This document shows positions 55,181-64,000 of a stretch of 64,000 bases of DNA, in pieces. Position numbers and translations under genes: made by a program. Below the pieces are notes generated by a model that was given only the letters and a program-made list of their open reading frames with translations, had not been told where the DNA came from and did no database searches. The stretch lies in contig OX463783.1 of NCBI GenBank assembly GCA_949825025.1, positions 11,629,628 through 11,693,627 of the forward strand, read 5' to 3'. Each line of letters begins with the position of its first letter. Position 1 is the stretch's first letter. The DNA comes from Siphlonurus alternatus (lineage: Eukaryota; Arthropoda; Insecta; Ephemeroptera; Siphlonuridae).

Positions 55181-56452
55181 AACCTTTTTTCGCAAAGCAA
55201 CTTTAAATGAACAGAATATACATGGTAATGGTAATTTCAATTTCCTGCAATGCGTTAGTTCAGTCTTAAAATTATGTATTAATTTACTAATTTCATTAAT
55301 AATTATTGTTGCATGACATTATACATTTTTAATCCTGTTTTTCAAAACATCAGCATAATATACAGAAACATAAATAAACAGAATAGTATTTCATGTATAT
55401 TATATAATATTTTTTTTCAAGTGATGGTTTTATACTCTTCAATCCACATGACATTTTTGTAATTAAAAACTATGCTCTCCTTTTGTAAGCAAATATTTTG
55501 TTAATATTTTTATATTTTAGCAAAGTTTTTTTGCCAATATATTTTTCAAATTTTGCTATTTTTAATAAATTTTTTATCCATGCACGAAAGATTCATTATA
55601 ATTTTTTCCCTGTGTAATAAAGAAGAGTAAAACAGGCACTTGACTTTTTATAATTATCTTAATTTTTTAATTACACATTTTATATTAAAAACCACTGTTA
55701 TAAATTTTTTAATTAAAAAAAAAACTGTTTAATATAAAAACCAACTAGGGAAGTAATTTTATTAACCACAAAATTAAAAAAAATAATTACAGAACGGTGT
55801 TAATAAAATTCTCAACTCATCAAACATAATTATCTTTAATTAAATACTAACTCTGAAGATAATTAAATTTAAAGATTATTAAAAAAAAATCTACTTTAAA
55901 TAAAAAATTGAAATCTAAATTTAGTAATAACATTTTAATAAAAAAAAAACTTCATTTTATTTAATTATTTTATAATATAAAAACCATCTTTGTATAATTA
56001 TTAGTATCAAAATATAGATCTTGATATAACTTCACGTTCTTTACAATGATGTGTAGCAATATTTTTGTCTTGTACTGTACAAACTGTGATTAAAGAAAAA
56101 AAAGCTTTGCAAAGATTTTTCAAAAGCAATCTCCAAATGCAAACATTTTTTTAAAGGATTTCCGTTTTGGTTCAAACTGATTTTCTTATGTCATCATTTG
56201 ACTCTTCTGAATGAAAAAAAATCGTTTAGTAGATTCTCAAATTCTATATTTACAAATCACTCGTATACTTCTTTTCTTAATCTAATGTATTTGCTTATGA
56301 TAAAATCTTATTTTTTTTTATTATAAAGTTTTAATTTAATCATTTTTATTTGAATTGAATATGTTGCAAGTTTTAAATATATAAAAATATCCTTAATTAA
56401 TTTTTTATGGTTAAAGCATTTTGAATATGTATATTTATCTTTTGAAACAAAT
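55181..56452. other. AT-rich noncoding DNA
   Basis: Extremely low G+C at 55650-56000 with repeated AATTAAA-type blocks. Nothing recognised. Confidence 0.5.
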
Positions 56453-56597
56453 TAAGGAGCATTCACAAAGCCTTAAAAGGCCACATTTAAGGCTCAATAA
56501 TTTAAGACCAGAAATTTTGGGTCTAAAAAACATGTCTAAAATCAAGCTTTAAATTATCGAGCCTTAAATGTGGCCTTAAGACTTTGTGAATGCCCTC
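56453..56597. mobile_element. Family C palindromic MITE-like element, copy 3
   Basis: TAAGGAGCATTCACAAAGCC, AGGCCACATTTAAGGCTCAA and inverse, ending GACTTTGTGAATGCCCTCTA. One G to A change in each terminal run. Confidence 0.9.
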
Positions 56598-56636
56598 TAT
56601 AAAAACTTGAAACACTGAAATTTTTATGACTCAAGT

Positions 56637-56765
56637 CCCATCCAAACCAGCTTATCATGTACTCCAGCATTTGTCTATTTGGGACTAAGGGAACAATGGA
56701 AACCATGGTTAATAAAATGTAACTGTGTTTGGATATTTGGGATGAAACTCATCCCTATTAAATTA
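56637..56765 (-). mobile_element. SINE with shared core
   Basis: Read on the + strand: CTCCAGCATTTGTCTATTTG, GGACTAAGGGAACAATGGAA, ACCATGG, then GGGATGAAACTCATCCC at the end, which on the minus strand gives GATGAGTTTCATCCC, a degenerate tRNA B-box-like GAGTTYRANCCC. Lies 40 bases from the C element. Confidence 0.65.
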
Positions 56766-58984
56766 CAATTCAAACAACCCCATATCCTCAATTTATTCTT
56801 TAATTTTATATTATTCATATCTACATCGTCTGATTAATTGATTTTATACAGTTTTCCTTCTAATGCTGTTATGCGCTTAAGATTATTCACAGTAGATTAC
56901 AGCATTACGGCATACGTAGATTATTAACAATCTATAATATATCCTACAACAGCGATAGAAAAAATACAATGTTTTTTTCCAAATTATAGTCATTAAACCA
57001 TTTTTATTATAAATCAAGGTATTTGAAACCAGTGTCAAAAAATGTTTATATTTTAAATAATTCGCTATAAAATACAAGGTCTTACGTATTTTTCATATTT
57101 AAAATGTCAAATTATATTAATATTTAAGTAGGTTGACTATTTATTAACTAAAATATACTATAAATAATATTTTACTTAAATAATTTACATTGGTGAAATA
57201 CTGGTATATAACATACAATTTTTTTTTTTTTCTTTTTACTGTTTATAAAAATATAATCCTAGCTAAATTTTATAGACTTAAAGTAGCATAGCGTATTATT
57301 TATATATCATTTGTCTGCCAGTAAAAATCGTCTTTCTCAGCATGGGGCTACCAGTTCCTCCCCCCCCCCCAACCTTCCTTTTAAATTGTGACTCTTGTCT
57401 ACTGTATGTCAATGGGGCTATTTGCAAGTGTCGGTTATGTCCCTAACAAAATACATTAACGTCACTTTAATCAAATCTTGTCTAAATATTATATAAAATT
57501 GATGGAAATATTCAATTATTATAGTCTGTATATAAAATGGATGGGGGGATTTTTAAAATGTCCTTATTTTATGAATTATGAAAGTTGAATTACAATCATA
57601 ATTGTTCATAAGTTATCTTTTCCCTAAAATTACCATGCCTAAGTTTTTTTTTTTTTTTTTTTAGAATAGAATTATATAAATGCAGTATATTATAATGAAT
57701 GAATTTACTGATACAGATATCTTATAGAGTTAAAACTAAATAAAAATATCTCCATTATTTCTAAAATACATTGTATGCATGCTGTTTTAATAATTTTATT
57801 AACATAATATTTATAAAATTTGATATTAAAATATGTAAAATTCTCTTTGTTATTTTTATATTATAAATATTCGACTGCATACCTTTTGATTAATTTTTTT
57901 ATTTTTCAAATTCCAAAGCAATGACTTAATTGATATTACCTTTTTACTTAAAATATGAATCATTCACAAAATACAAATGAAATAATTTATTTTTGGAGTG
58001 GCCAGTGCAAATTTAATCAAGTTCTCTTTATTGGTAATAACAAAAAAAAACTGACACTGATCAATACTTCCATTGCAATATTACTTCTGGCAAATATAAT
58101 TTGCTCCCTTACTTTTTTTACTATTCCATTCCAATATTTTCATTTATTTATCACATATATACCCTCTTATGTAGTAATATTTATATAAAAATATTGCAAA
58201 AGAAAGAGCTTATTTTAGTATAAAAAACAGTGGGGTGGAATAACTACATTTTCTATATACGTGGACATAGAAAAGTAAGTAAGGGAAGATTTGAGTATAA
58301 GGGGGTGGGGATTTATTTAGAAATATGAAGAGGGATTTAGGACATATAGACAAAAAAAAACTATATATGAGTCATTATAACTAGAAAATATTAATGGGAG
58401 TTATGACTATTTTAGATGTATTTTTTTATATGTGTGATGTGAATCATATCATATCAATTATTTATTATAATAGATCAATATAGAGTAATTTTATCATACT
58501 TATAATGTATACAAAAAAAATACTGTATTATATAAATTACGTATAGTCAATTGAGAAATAATTGCTTACATTGGTAATGTATGTAATATTTTATATAAAG
58601 TCAAGACATATAAAGTTCCATATAAAGAGTAGTGTTGTATATTTTCTCAATTAATCAAATATATTATTCTCAATCGAAAGTAAATCATACGTAATGTTCA
58701 TGTAGTTTTACTTAATGTCATATAAGTATAAAAAATATCACATTTTTTTTTAGTTATAATATATACTGTGAGAGTAATCAAGTTTATTTGACTTTAAGAA
58801 TAAGTTAATAGCATTAATTTAAACTTAAGCTTAAAAAGTCAAATACAACATATAAACATACTGTTTTTTTAAACAACACTTAAATTTACACTCATGATGA
58901 ATAACTGATATTAAAACAAAATTGTCGTTCAATTTTTAAATAACATTTTAAAGATGATTGGCTAAGTGTCATATATTATATTTT
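56766..58984. other. AT-rich noncoding DNA with a C11 and a T20 run
   Basis: C run 57360-57370, T run at about 57643-57662. A purine-rich stretch 58225-58335 (GGTGGGG, GGGGGTGGGG). A 77-codon frame at 57955-58188 starts with ATG but has no recognised domain. Confidence 0.45.
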
Positions 58985-59410
58985 AATGCAATCGGCATGA
59001 ATTTTTTATTGCAGAAAAGAGCTAGTGCACCAAATTAGGTCTGTTCGTAAATACACAATCAGAAAGAATCAATTATTTGTGATGAACCTTTTCTGTACAT
59101 GGAACATAAGGTTCATTACAAATAATCGATTCTTTCTGATTGTGTATTTACAAACATACCTATTATGTTACACATTTGATTAAGATTTTTAGAGATCAGA
59201 AAATATTGCTAAAAAGTTATTCCAAGATAGGTTTATAGTCCCTTTTATAGTTAAGTTCCTATCCATTTATTAAAAAGTTACACCTATTGACGCCTCTATC
59301 TGTATTAAATATTTTTTAAAAAATTGTTCCTGACCTCTTAAAAAATCGAAGTACCATAATTCAGTACCCTCTATATAATAAATTTCTATAATAAAATATT
59401 TCAAGTCCAT
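58985..59410. mobile_element. Family E element, copy 4, diverged and interrupted
   Basis: TTTTTTATTGCAGAAAAGAG and CACCAAATTAG at the left, CCATAATTCAGTACCCTCTA at the right, and a TTTTTAAAAAATTGTTCCTG step matching copy 1. The left arm is split by a J element (59036-59163). Confidence 0.75.
59036..59163. mobile_element. Family J palindromic element nested in family E
   Basis: TAGGTCTGTTCGTAAATACA, CAATCAGAAAGAATCAATTA and GATGAACCTT face AAGGTTCATTACAAATAATC, GATTCTTTCTGATTGTGTAT and ACAAACATACCTA. Arms of about 54 bases with few mismatches and a loop of about 20. The sequence TAGGT may be part of the ends or a duplication. Confidence 0.88.
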
Positions 59411-60929
59411 AACAGGCTCACAGGCAATTCAATTAAAATAAATTTTTAAATATTTATTTTGAATTTTCTTTTACACAAATTGATAGCTTATTATATTAAC
59501 ATACAATTTAACATTTTGATAAAGATCCTTTATTATAAAGTTCAATCCTGGTATATATTTATAATGATGTTTTATATTCTATCGTCATCAATTAAAAATA
59601 TTTTGATCGATTACTATCAATAATGTAAATGACGTAAGAATTCTTGACAGGGCGTATTAACTACCTGCAGCAGGTAAATCACAAATTACAGAGCTAGCTT
59701 CACGATGGTCCGATTAACACCGCCTTGCAGTCGCTTGAGGCACAGGGGAGGGGTCAATATATACAACCATAGCGTGCTTTAAATTAACATGCAACTAAAC
59801 CCGTTATTTTCTATACTTGAAATTATAAAAATCTATTTTTTATATATTTATGTATCAAAGAAATAAAAAATCTCGCTTAAATTAGATTTTTTTTATGTAT
59901 AAAATTATACAAATATAACTTTTTATGATATGGATTATAATCAATTTGTATTTAATATTATATGTTTTTTAAAGTTTTAAAATTACTGTTAACATAAGGA
60001 TTTTTATATTTGATTTAATAGATAAGAACATGAAAAAATCATAAAAATATATTTTTATTTCAGAAACTTATTGAGTGAATAAAACTATCAGTAATGAATG
60101 AAATTGATTATGATTTTATGTTTTTAATGACAGTTTTAATGGTAAATTACCATTTAAACTATTCCAATTCATTCAATAAATTGCACTTTTTTCATTTCCA
60201 TGTTAAATAATAACCAACTATAGTCATAAATTATAAATTTTAAACACAAAAATTCACATGTTTTTCAAACATATTTATGGCACCTTCTAATTTTTACGTT
60301 GCATTTTGATTATCTGATCAAGCTTGATACAATAATATGCCTGAAGTATTTTAACTAAATTATAGAACTGTTGATACAAAAGATGCACTTTTAACAGTAA
60401 ATTGCAGTTTTCTAATAATCAACATCAACTCACGATCGGATGATTACGATAAAAATGCAATCTTGAAAAATCTTTGTTTTATGAAACTGTAAATAGGAAC
60501 AGTTTATTACATTATAGTTGAAGCATCTATAACATAATGTCTCTTATCTGGTACAAAATTACGAATTCAATTTAACAAAGCCACCATTAAAAATCCTAAT
60601 TAAAAATATAATTATATTCATAACAAAAGGACGTCTTACTATCTTGGTATTGAACTAATAAAGAGTGAATTACTTTAATTTGATTATTAAATAAATTAAT
60701 TAAGATGCAAATAAATTTAAACATAATTAAGATAGTACAAAATACTTTATAATATCAAAATACATTTCTTGAATAACACATACAAATCTTTCTCATGAAA
60801 TCTTTAAATTATTTTATTTTTTATCCAAATTACATTGTTAAAAACAATAAAAAATCACATTGAAAATGAATAATACTTATTTTTACATTGCAATGTTTGT
60901 ATAATAATGTACTTGAAGTAATTTACCAT

Positions 60930-60934
<5 letters not shown>
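59411..60934. other. AT-rich noncoding DNA with a GC-richer island at 59640-59770
   Basis: The island contains CTACCTGCAGCAGGTAAA, two mirrored E-box-like CAGGTA sites, and CACCGCCTTGCAGTCGC. No frame; single copy. The rest is AT-rich. Confidence 0.35.

Positions 60935-61021
<87 letters not shown>
60935..61021. repeat. (GA)n microsatellite
   Basis: About 43 GA units. Confidence 0.97.
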
Positions 61022-61025
<4 letters not shown>

Positions 61026-61839
61026 AGGGTGGTGTATCATTATTATTGCCGGCAAAAGATTTCGTGTCTATGCCTGCAGCGTGTAGTTTTGACCAATTAG
61101 CATATAATTCTACTTAGACTATGGTTGTTGTTTCTTTGATTGCTGCTGAGTCTTTCTAAATCATAGCTTACCTTAAACCTTCAATTATTTACCACCAGCA
61201 CGTAGTAGACTTTATGGCATTATATAGGGTGAGAATATTATACAATGTGGATGAGGAAAAGAATCGATACTAACTAAATTACTATAAGAAATAATAATGT
61301 TATATGTGTGCATGGATTTTTTATATAGCATTTTTTAAAATTGTATAGTATAATTTGTATTCAATATAATTTGAAAAAAAAATATATCATGTAATGTTTT
61401 TAAGTGTTAATTATTTTTTATTATCAACATTTTTAGTAAATTCTTTATGATAATAAAAATATCAGTTGAGGATATAAAGACATAATCTGTAATCATTGTT
61501 TATATTCTAAACCAAATCCTTGTTGGAATTGTTAGTAATTATATAAACTATACAATGTAATTGGCCACCAATTGGAATTTAAACAAAAAAATTACAGATT
61601 TAGTAACATCATTTTTTTTTTTTTTTTTTTTTGAAGGACTTAATATATAAAGGAAATATGGTTCGTACTTCAGATTTAGCAGACTCATGAGTGAATGTTT
61701 TGCTTGGCATTGGTACAACAACTATATTAAATATTGTCCGCAATATAATATATTTTTTTAATTTTTTTTTTTATTTTTTAAATAATTACAAATAAATGTA
61801 AATGATATGATATTGAGGTCCACTCTTGCGCTTAAACAC
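61022..61839. other. AT-rich noncoding DNA with a T22 run
   Basis: T run at about 61611-61632. Slightly GC-richer just after the GA array (61055-61215). Nothing recognised. Confidence 0.45.
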
Positions 61840-62090
61840 TCAAACCAGGGTAAAGGGGTTGTTGATAACAATGCATCTTAGCATTTGCCTAATTGAACGG
61901 AAAAACCGTGGAAACTTTATTTAAAATGGTCAAATATTACAATTTCGCTATATTACCTCCAAAATATATCATTTTTTTAAATACTTGGATTCATTGTTTT
62001 ATTTGAATCTGGTATTTTGGTATCAGGATTTGACATAAAAAAAGGGGGGCTCTGTAATGGGGTTTAAACTCAGGAACACTTGAATACAAA
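61840..62090 (-). mobile_element. Diverged tRNA-headed SINE
   Basis: On the + strand: TCTTAGCATTTGCCTAATTG, then AAAAACCGTGGAAACTTTAT (core), and about 150 bases on GGGGTTTAAACTCAGGAAC, which on the minus strand is GAGTTTAAACCCC, a B-box-like motif. Core and head are in the order expected for a minus-strand copy. Confidence 0.6.
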
Positions 62091-62459
62091 AACACCATGT
62101 AGAGAAATTACATTATTTGTTGAAATAAATAATCAATATATTCCTTCTGAGATATTTTGCGCTATAATTATGTAATAATCTTTTATATTCATGTTTCAGA
62201 CATGTATAAAATCATTTACTTTTTATTATACCTGAAAATGACCATGCAACAACAATAATTTTAATTAAAATCCTACGTCATCATAAATTGATATAAAATA
62301 TATTACTTAATATATATTTTTTATATCTTTTATTTCAATTACTAAAAAGTAAACTTATAATAATAAAAAAATAATACGGTCATAATTTTTTTTCTTTTTC
62401 TTTGTTTGTTTGTCAGTGGACATTGGTAAATAATAAATAACCAAATAAATTGAAGGGGA
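62091..62459. other. AT-rich noncoding DNA
   Basis: Nothing recognised. Confidence 0.5.
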
Positions 62460-62620
62460 CTGTTGTAATAGTTTCAAGGGTTTGGGGGGGTAGGGGAGAG
62501 GGTGTAGGATTAGGGGTGAAGGAGAAAGAATTGACGGCTGAGAAAAAATGAACGAAATGAGAAAAAAACGAAGAGAGAAGAAAATAATAATAAAAAAGGG
62601 AGGAAAAAAAAAAGACAATG
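62460..62620 (+). repeat. Polypurine tract with a G-quadruplex pattern
   Basis: About 160 bases that are mostly A and G. At 62478-62502 four G runs of 3-7 are separated by TTT, TA and AGA, a canonical G-quadruplex pattern. The complementary strand lacks stop codons because of this composition, which explains a 127-codon frame there that begins at GTG. Confidence 0.75.
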
Positions 62621-62924
62621 TCGTTGTGTTTCGAGTGATGATGAGATCAGAGCAGCAACAATGTATTGACACTGTCTTTCTGACTTTTCCATTGTTATAT
62701 GCCTCAGAGGAGTCATTAAAAAGAATAAAAGAATACACAGAATAAAAATTGTTACTGCAAATGTATCGATTATATTTTAATGTAGTTTTATGTGCAATCC
62801 AAGTTTTAATTGCTTTTTTAATTGAGTTTTAATTGCAATATATATAATTTTTTTAAACAAAAAGTATTTTATATAGAGTATTTTAGGCTATTATAGTGAT
62901 CATTATTTTAACATCCTGAATTTA
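62621..62924. other. AT-rich noncoding DNA
   Basis: Nothing recognised. Confidence 0.5.
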
Positions 62925-63235
62925 TATGAACCCAACCTACCGTTAGTTTGGATTTTGCATGTCTCTTCCCAAACCTGGAAAATAGTGCCTAGTAATTAAA
63001 ATAGTAATCCATTCCAACATTTCCCTACTTGTGACTGAAGGAACCATGGAAACTTCTATCTGAATGGTCAACTATTGACCCATCAATCGACTCTCGAATG
63101 AACGAGTTCTTAAGCAACCACTATATTGATCAAATTTGGCAGTGCTTGGGATCAAACTCACGACCATCCGATTATAATTAAGTTTAGTAGAATTAACTTA
63201 ATTACCACTGTACAAAGTAACCCATGTCAATATAA
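62925..63235 (-). mobile_element. tRNA-headed SINE, most complete copy
   Basis: On the minus strand: GGGTTACTTTGTACAGTGGT (A-box-like TACAGTGGT), then AATCGGATGGTCGTGAGTTT and GATCCC (B box, close to GGTTCGATCCC), a body, and the core AGTTTCCATGGTTCCTTCAG and TCACAAGTAGGGAAATG. The A and B boxes are about 55 bases apart, within the tRNA-like range but with an extra piece. The distal end near 62925 has GGTAGGTTGGGTTCATAT. Confidence 0.8.
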
Positions 63236-63314
63236 TACGAAATCATCACATTTTAAAACTTTTACATATTGCACTCTTTGAGGCAACTTATTTAATACTA
63301 CAAGTAAACTTTTT

Positions 63315-63456
63315 AAGGGGCATTCACAAAGCCCTATGGCCACATTTAGGGCTCAATAATTTAAAGCCTGATTTTATGAATGCTTTTTACACCCAAAATT
63401 TCTGGTCTTAAATTATCGAGCCCTAAATATGGCCTTAAGGCTTTGTGAATGCCTCT
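63315..63456. mobile_element. Family C palindromic MITE-like element, copy 4
   Basis: AAGGGGCATTCACAAAGCCC, ATGGCCACATTTAGGGCTC at the left and their inverses, ending GCTTTGTGAATGCCTCTTTT. The loop is slightly different (ATGAATGC insertion). Confidence 0.92.
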
Positions 63457-63581
63457 TTTTATGTTTGAGTTCTCTTGTATTGAAAATATTTTAGCATTTG
63501 TTTTTATTGAGTGCTGAAAAAATTGCATAACTTTAAGGCGAAGATTGATAGGAAATACAGACATTGTCATTTTATGTTAGT

Positions 63582-63760
63582 GTACCCCTCTCTCTGGGCA
63601 GTATGAACGTTACTCCCGCCTAATTTGCTGGCGCTGCAGTTGCAAGAGACAAAGAGATGCAGATTTGCAATTTTCAGGGGAGGTAAGAAGAGCGCCCAGT
63701 CTAGATTTCGCAAATATTTCATGTGTACCACGCCTGTATTATAGACTGCGTGGAAATCAG
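63582..63760. mobile_element. Family F element, truncated by a SINE
   Basis: GTGTACCCCTCTCTCTGGGC, GTATGAACGTTACTCCCGCC, GAGATGCAGATTTGCAATTT, GCGCCCAGTCTAG and CCACGCCTGTATTATAGACT follow the 32613 copy up to about base 135. The right end is replaced by the 5S-type SINE. Confidence 0.8.
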
Positions 63761-64000
63761 GCTACGTCGAGCGTGGTTAGTACTTAGATGGGTGACTGTT
63801 TTAAGTAAAAAATACGCTGCTGCCTTCCTGAGGTAAACTTGTCGCGCTTTCCATCCAGTGATGCACTTGTGTGTGGTTCCCCAGGCTTTGGACATCGATT
63901 TAGTCCATTGAGAAAAAGTAAAGGTGTCCGTCCTGACTGAGGTTTGCCACGGTTCCCTCAGTCTCACCTCAGCGAATGCTGGGACGCGTAACAGGCCGTG
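63761..64000 (+). mobile_element. 5S-rRNA-headed SINE, copy 5, partial at window edge
   Basis: TCAGGCTACGTCGAGCGTGG then TTAGTACTTAGATGGGTGAC match 5S rRNA from box A onward; the first part of the head is missing, so it is truncated at the 5' side within the F element. The body has GAGGTAAACTTGTCGCGCTT, GTGTGTGGTTCCCCAGGCTT and the core CTGAGGTTTGCCACGGTTCC. It continues past the window end. Same subfamily as split copy 4. The 82-codon minus-strand frame is incidental. Confidence 0.9.

Noticed and set aside
62355..62738. 127-codon minus-strand frame, the longest in the window
   Set aside because: Most of it is Phe/Ile/Leu/Pro/Ser-rich sequence read from the complement of a polypurine tract, which lacks stop codons for compositional reasons; the start codon would be GTG.

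Overview
The window looks like gene-free DNA from an animal nuclear genome, most likely an invertebrate. It is very AT-rich (G+C roughly a quarter to 30 percent by eye). It has no operons, ribosome binding sites or recognisable protein families. The longest frames outside simple repeats are about 100 codons, often without an ATG, which is near what chance gives at this composition. I found no CDS, tRNA or intact rRNA gene that I can support. The species cannot be named from the sequence; the animal assignment rests on 5S-rRNA-derived and tRNA-derived SINEs, many palindromic MITE-like elements and very long (CT)n arrays. The stretch is probably intergenic or deep intronic.

The recognisable content is repeats. 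(1) SINEs: five copies with a 5S-rRNA-like head (16850-17176, 26079-26469, 32821-33220, 39417-39463 joined to 43382-43620, 63761-64000), plus elements or fragments with a tRNA-like head or only a shared central core (about 508-560, 23536-23690, 23925-24015, 46440-46560, 56637-56765, 61840-62090, 62925-63235). The core, whose + strand reading is usually an ACTGAGGGAA-type motif followed by TGGAAAC, is shared between the two head types. (2) Palindromic MITE-like elements, labelled here: A (208, 30721), B (1129, 11249, 24864, 27600), C (1709, 50454, 56453, 63315) with its relative D (38425), E (6737, 21901, 34127, 58985), F (3897, 5750, 10100, 27474, 32613, 38928, 55047, 63582), G (6592, 14723, 15122, 44816, 48541), H (10554, 32326, fragments at 5225 and 50875), I (12540, 19615, 38100, fragment 5942), J (59036, fragment 24160), and singletons K (17181), L (49825), N (44541). 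No transposase is visible, so all would be non-autonomous. (3) Ten long (CT)n/(GA)n arrays of about 50-165 bp, two (AT)n arrays and scattered pure G/C and A/T runs.

The most striking object is a 3.9-kb fold-back element at 39464-43381. Its arms of about 1.2 kb are nearly identical and inverted around 1.5 kb of unrelated sequence. It sits inside a 5S-type SINE and is flanked by a 3-bp repeat (TAC). Other nestings give relative ages: B inside F at 27.6 kb, a short palindrome inside B at 11.4 kb, J inside E at 59.0 kb. Two regulatory-looking patterns stand out: TGACGTCA (a CRE/ATF palindrome) occurs 13 times, over half inside paired element arms, and paired ETS-like CCGGAAGT sites define family H. 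A perfect 34-bp palindrome at 51983-52016 lies between 7-bp direct repeats. Between these elements lies AT-rich DNA with a few GC-richer islands that could be conserved noncoding elements.
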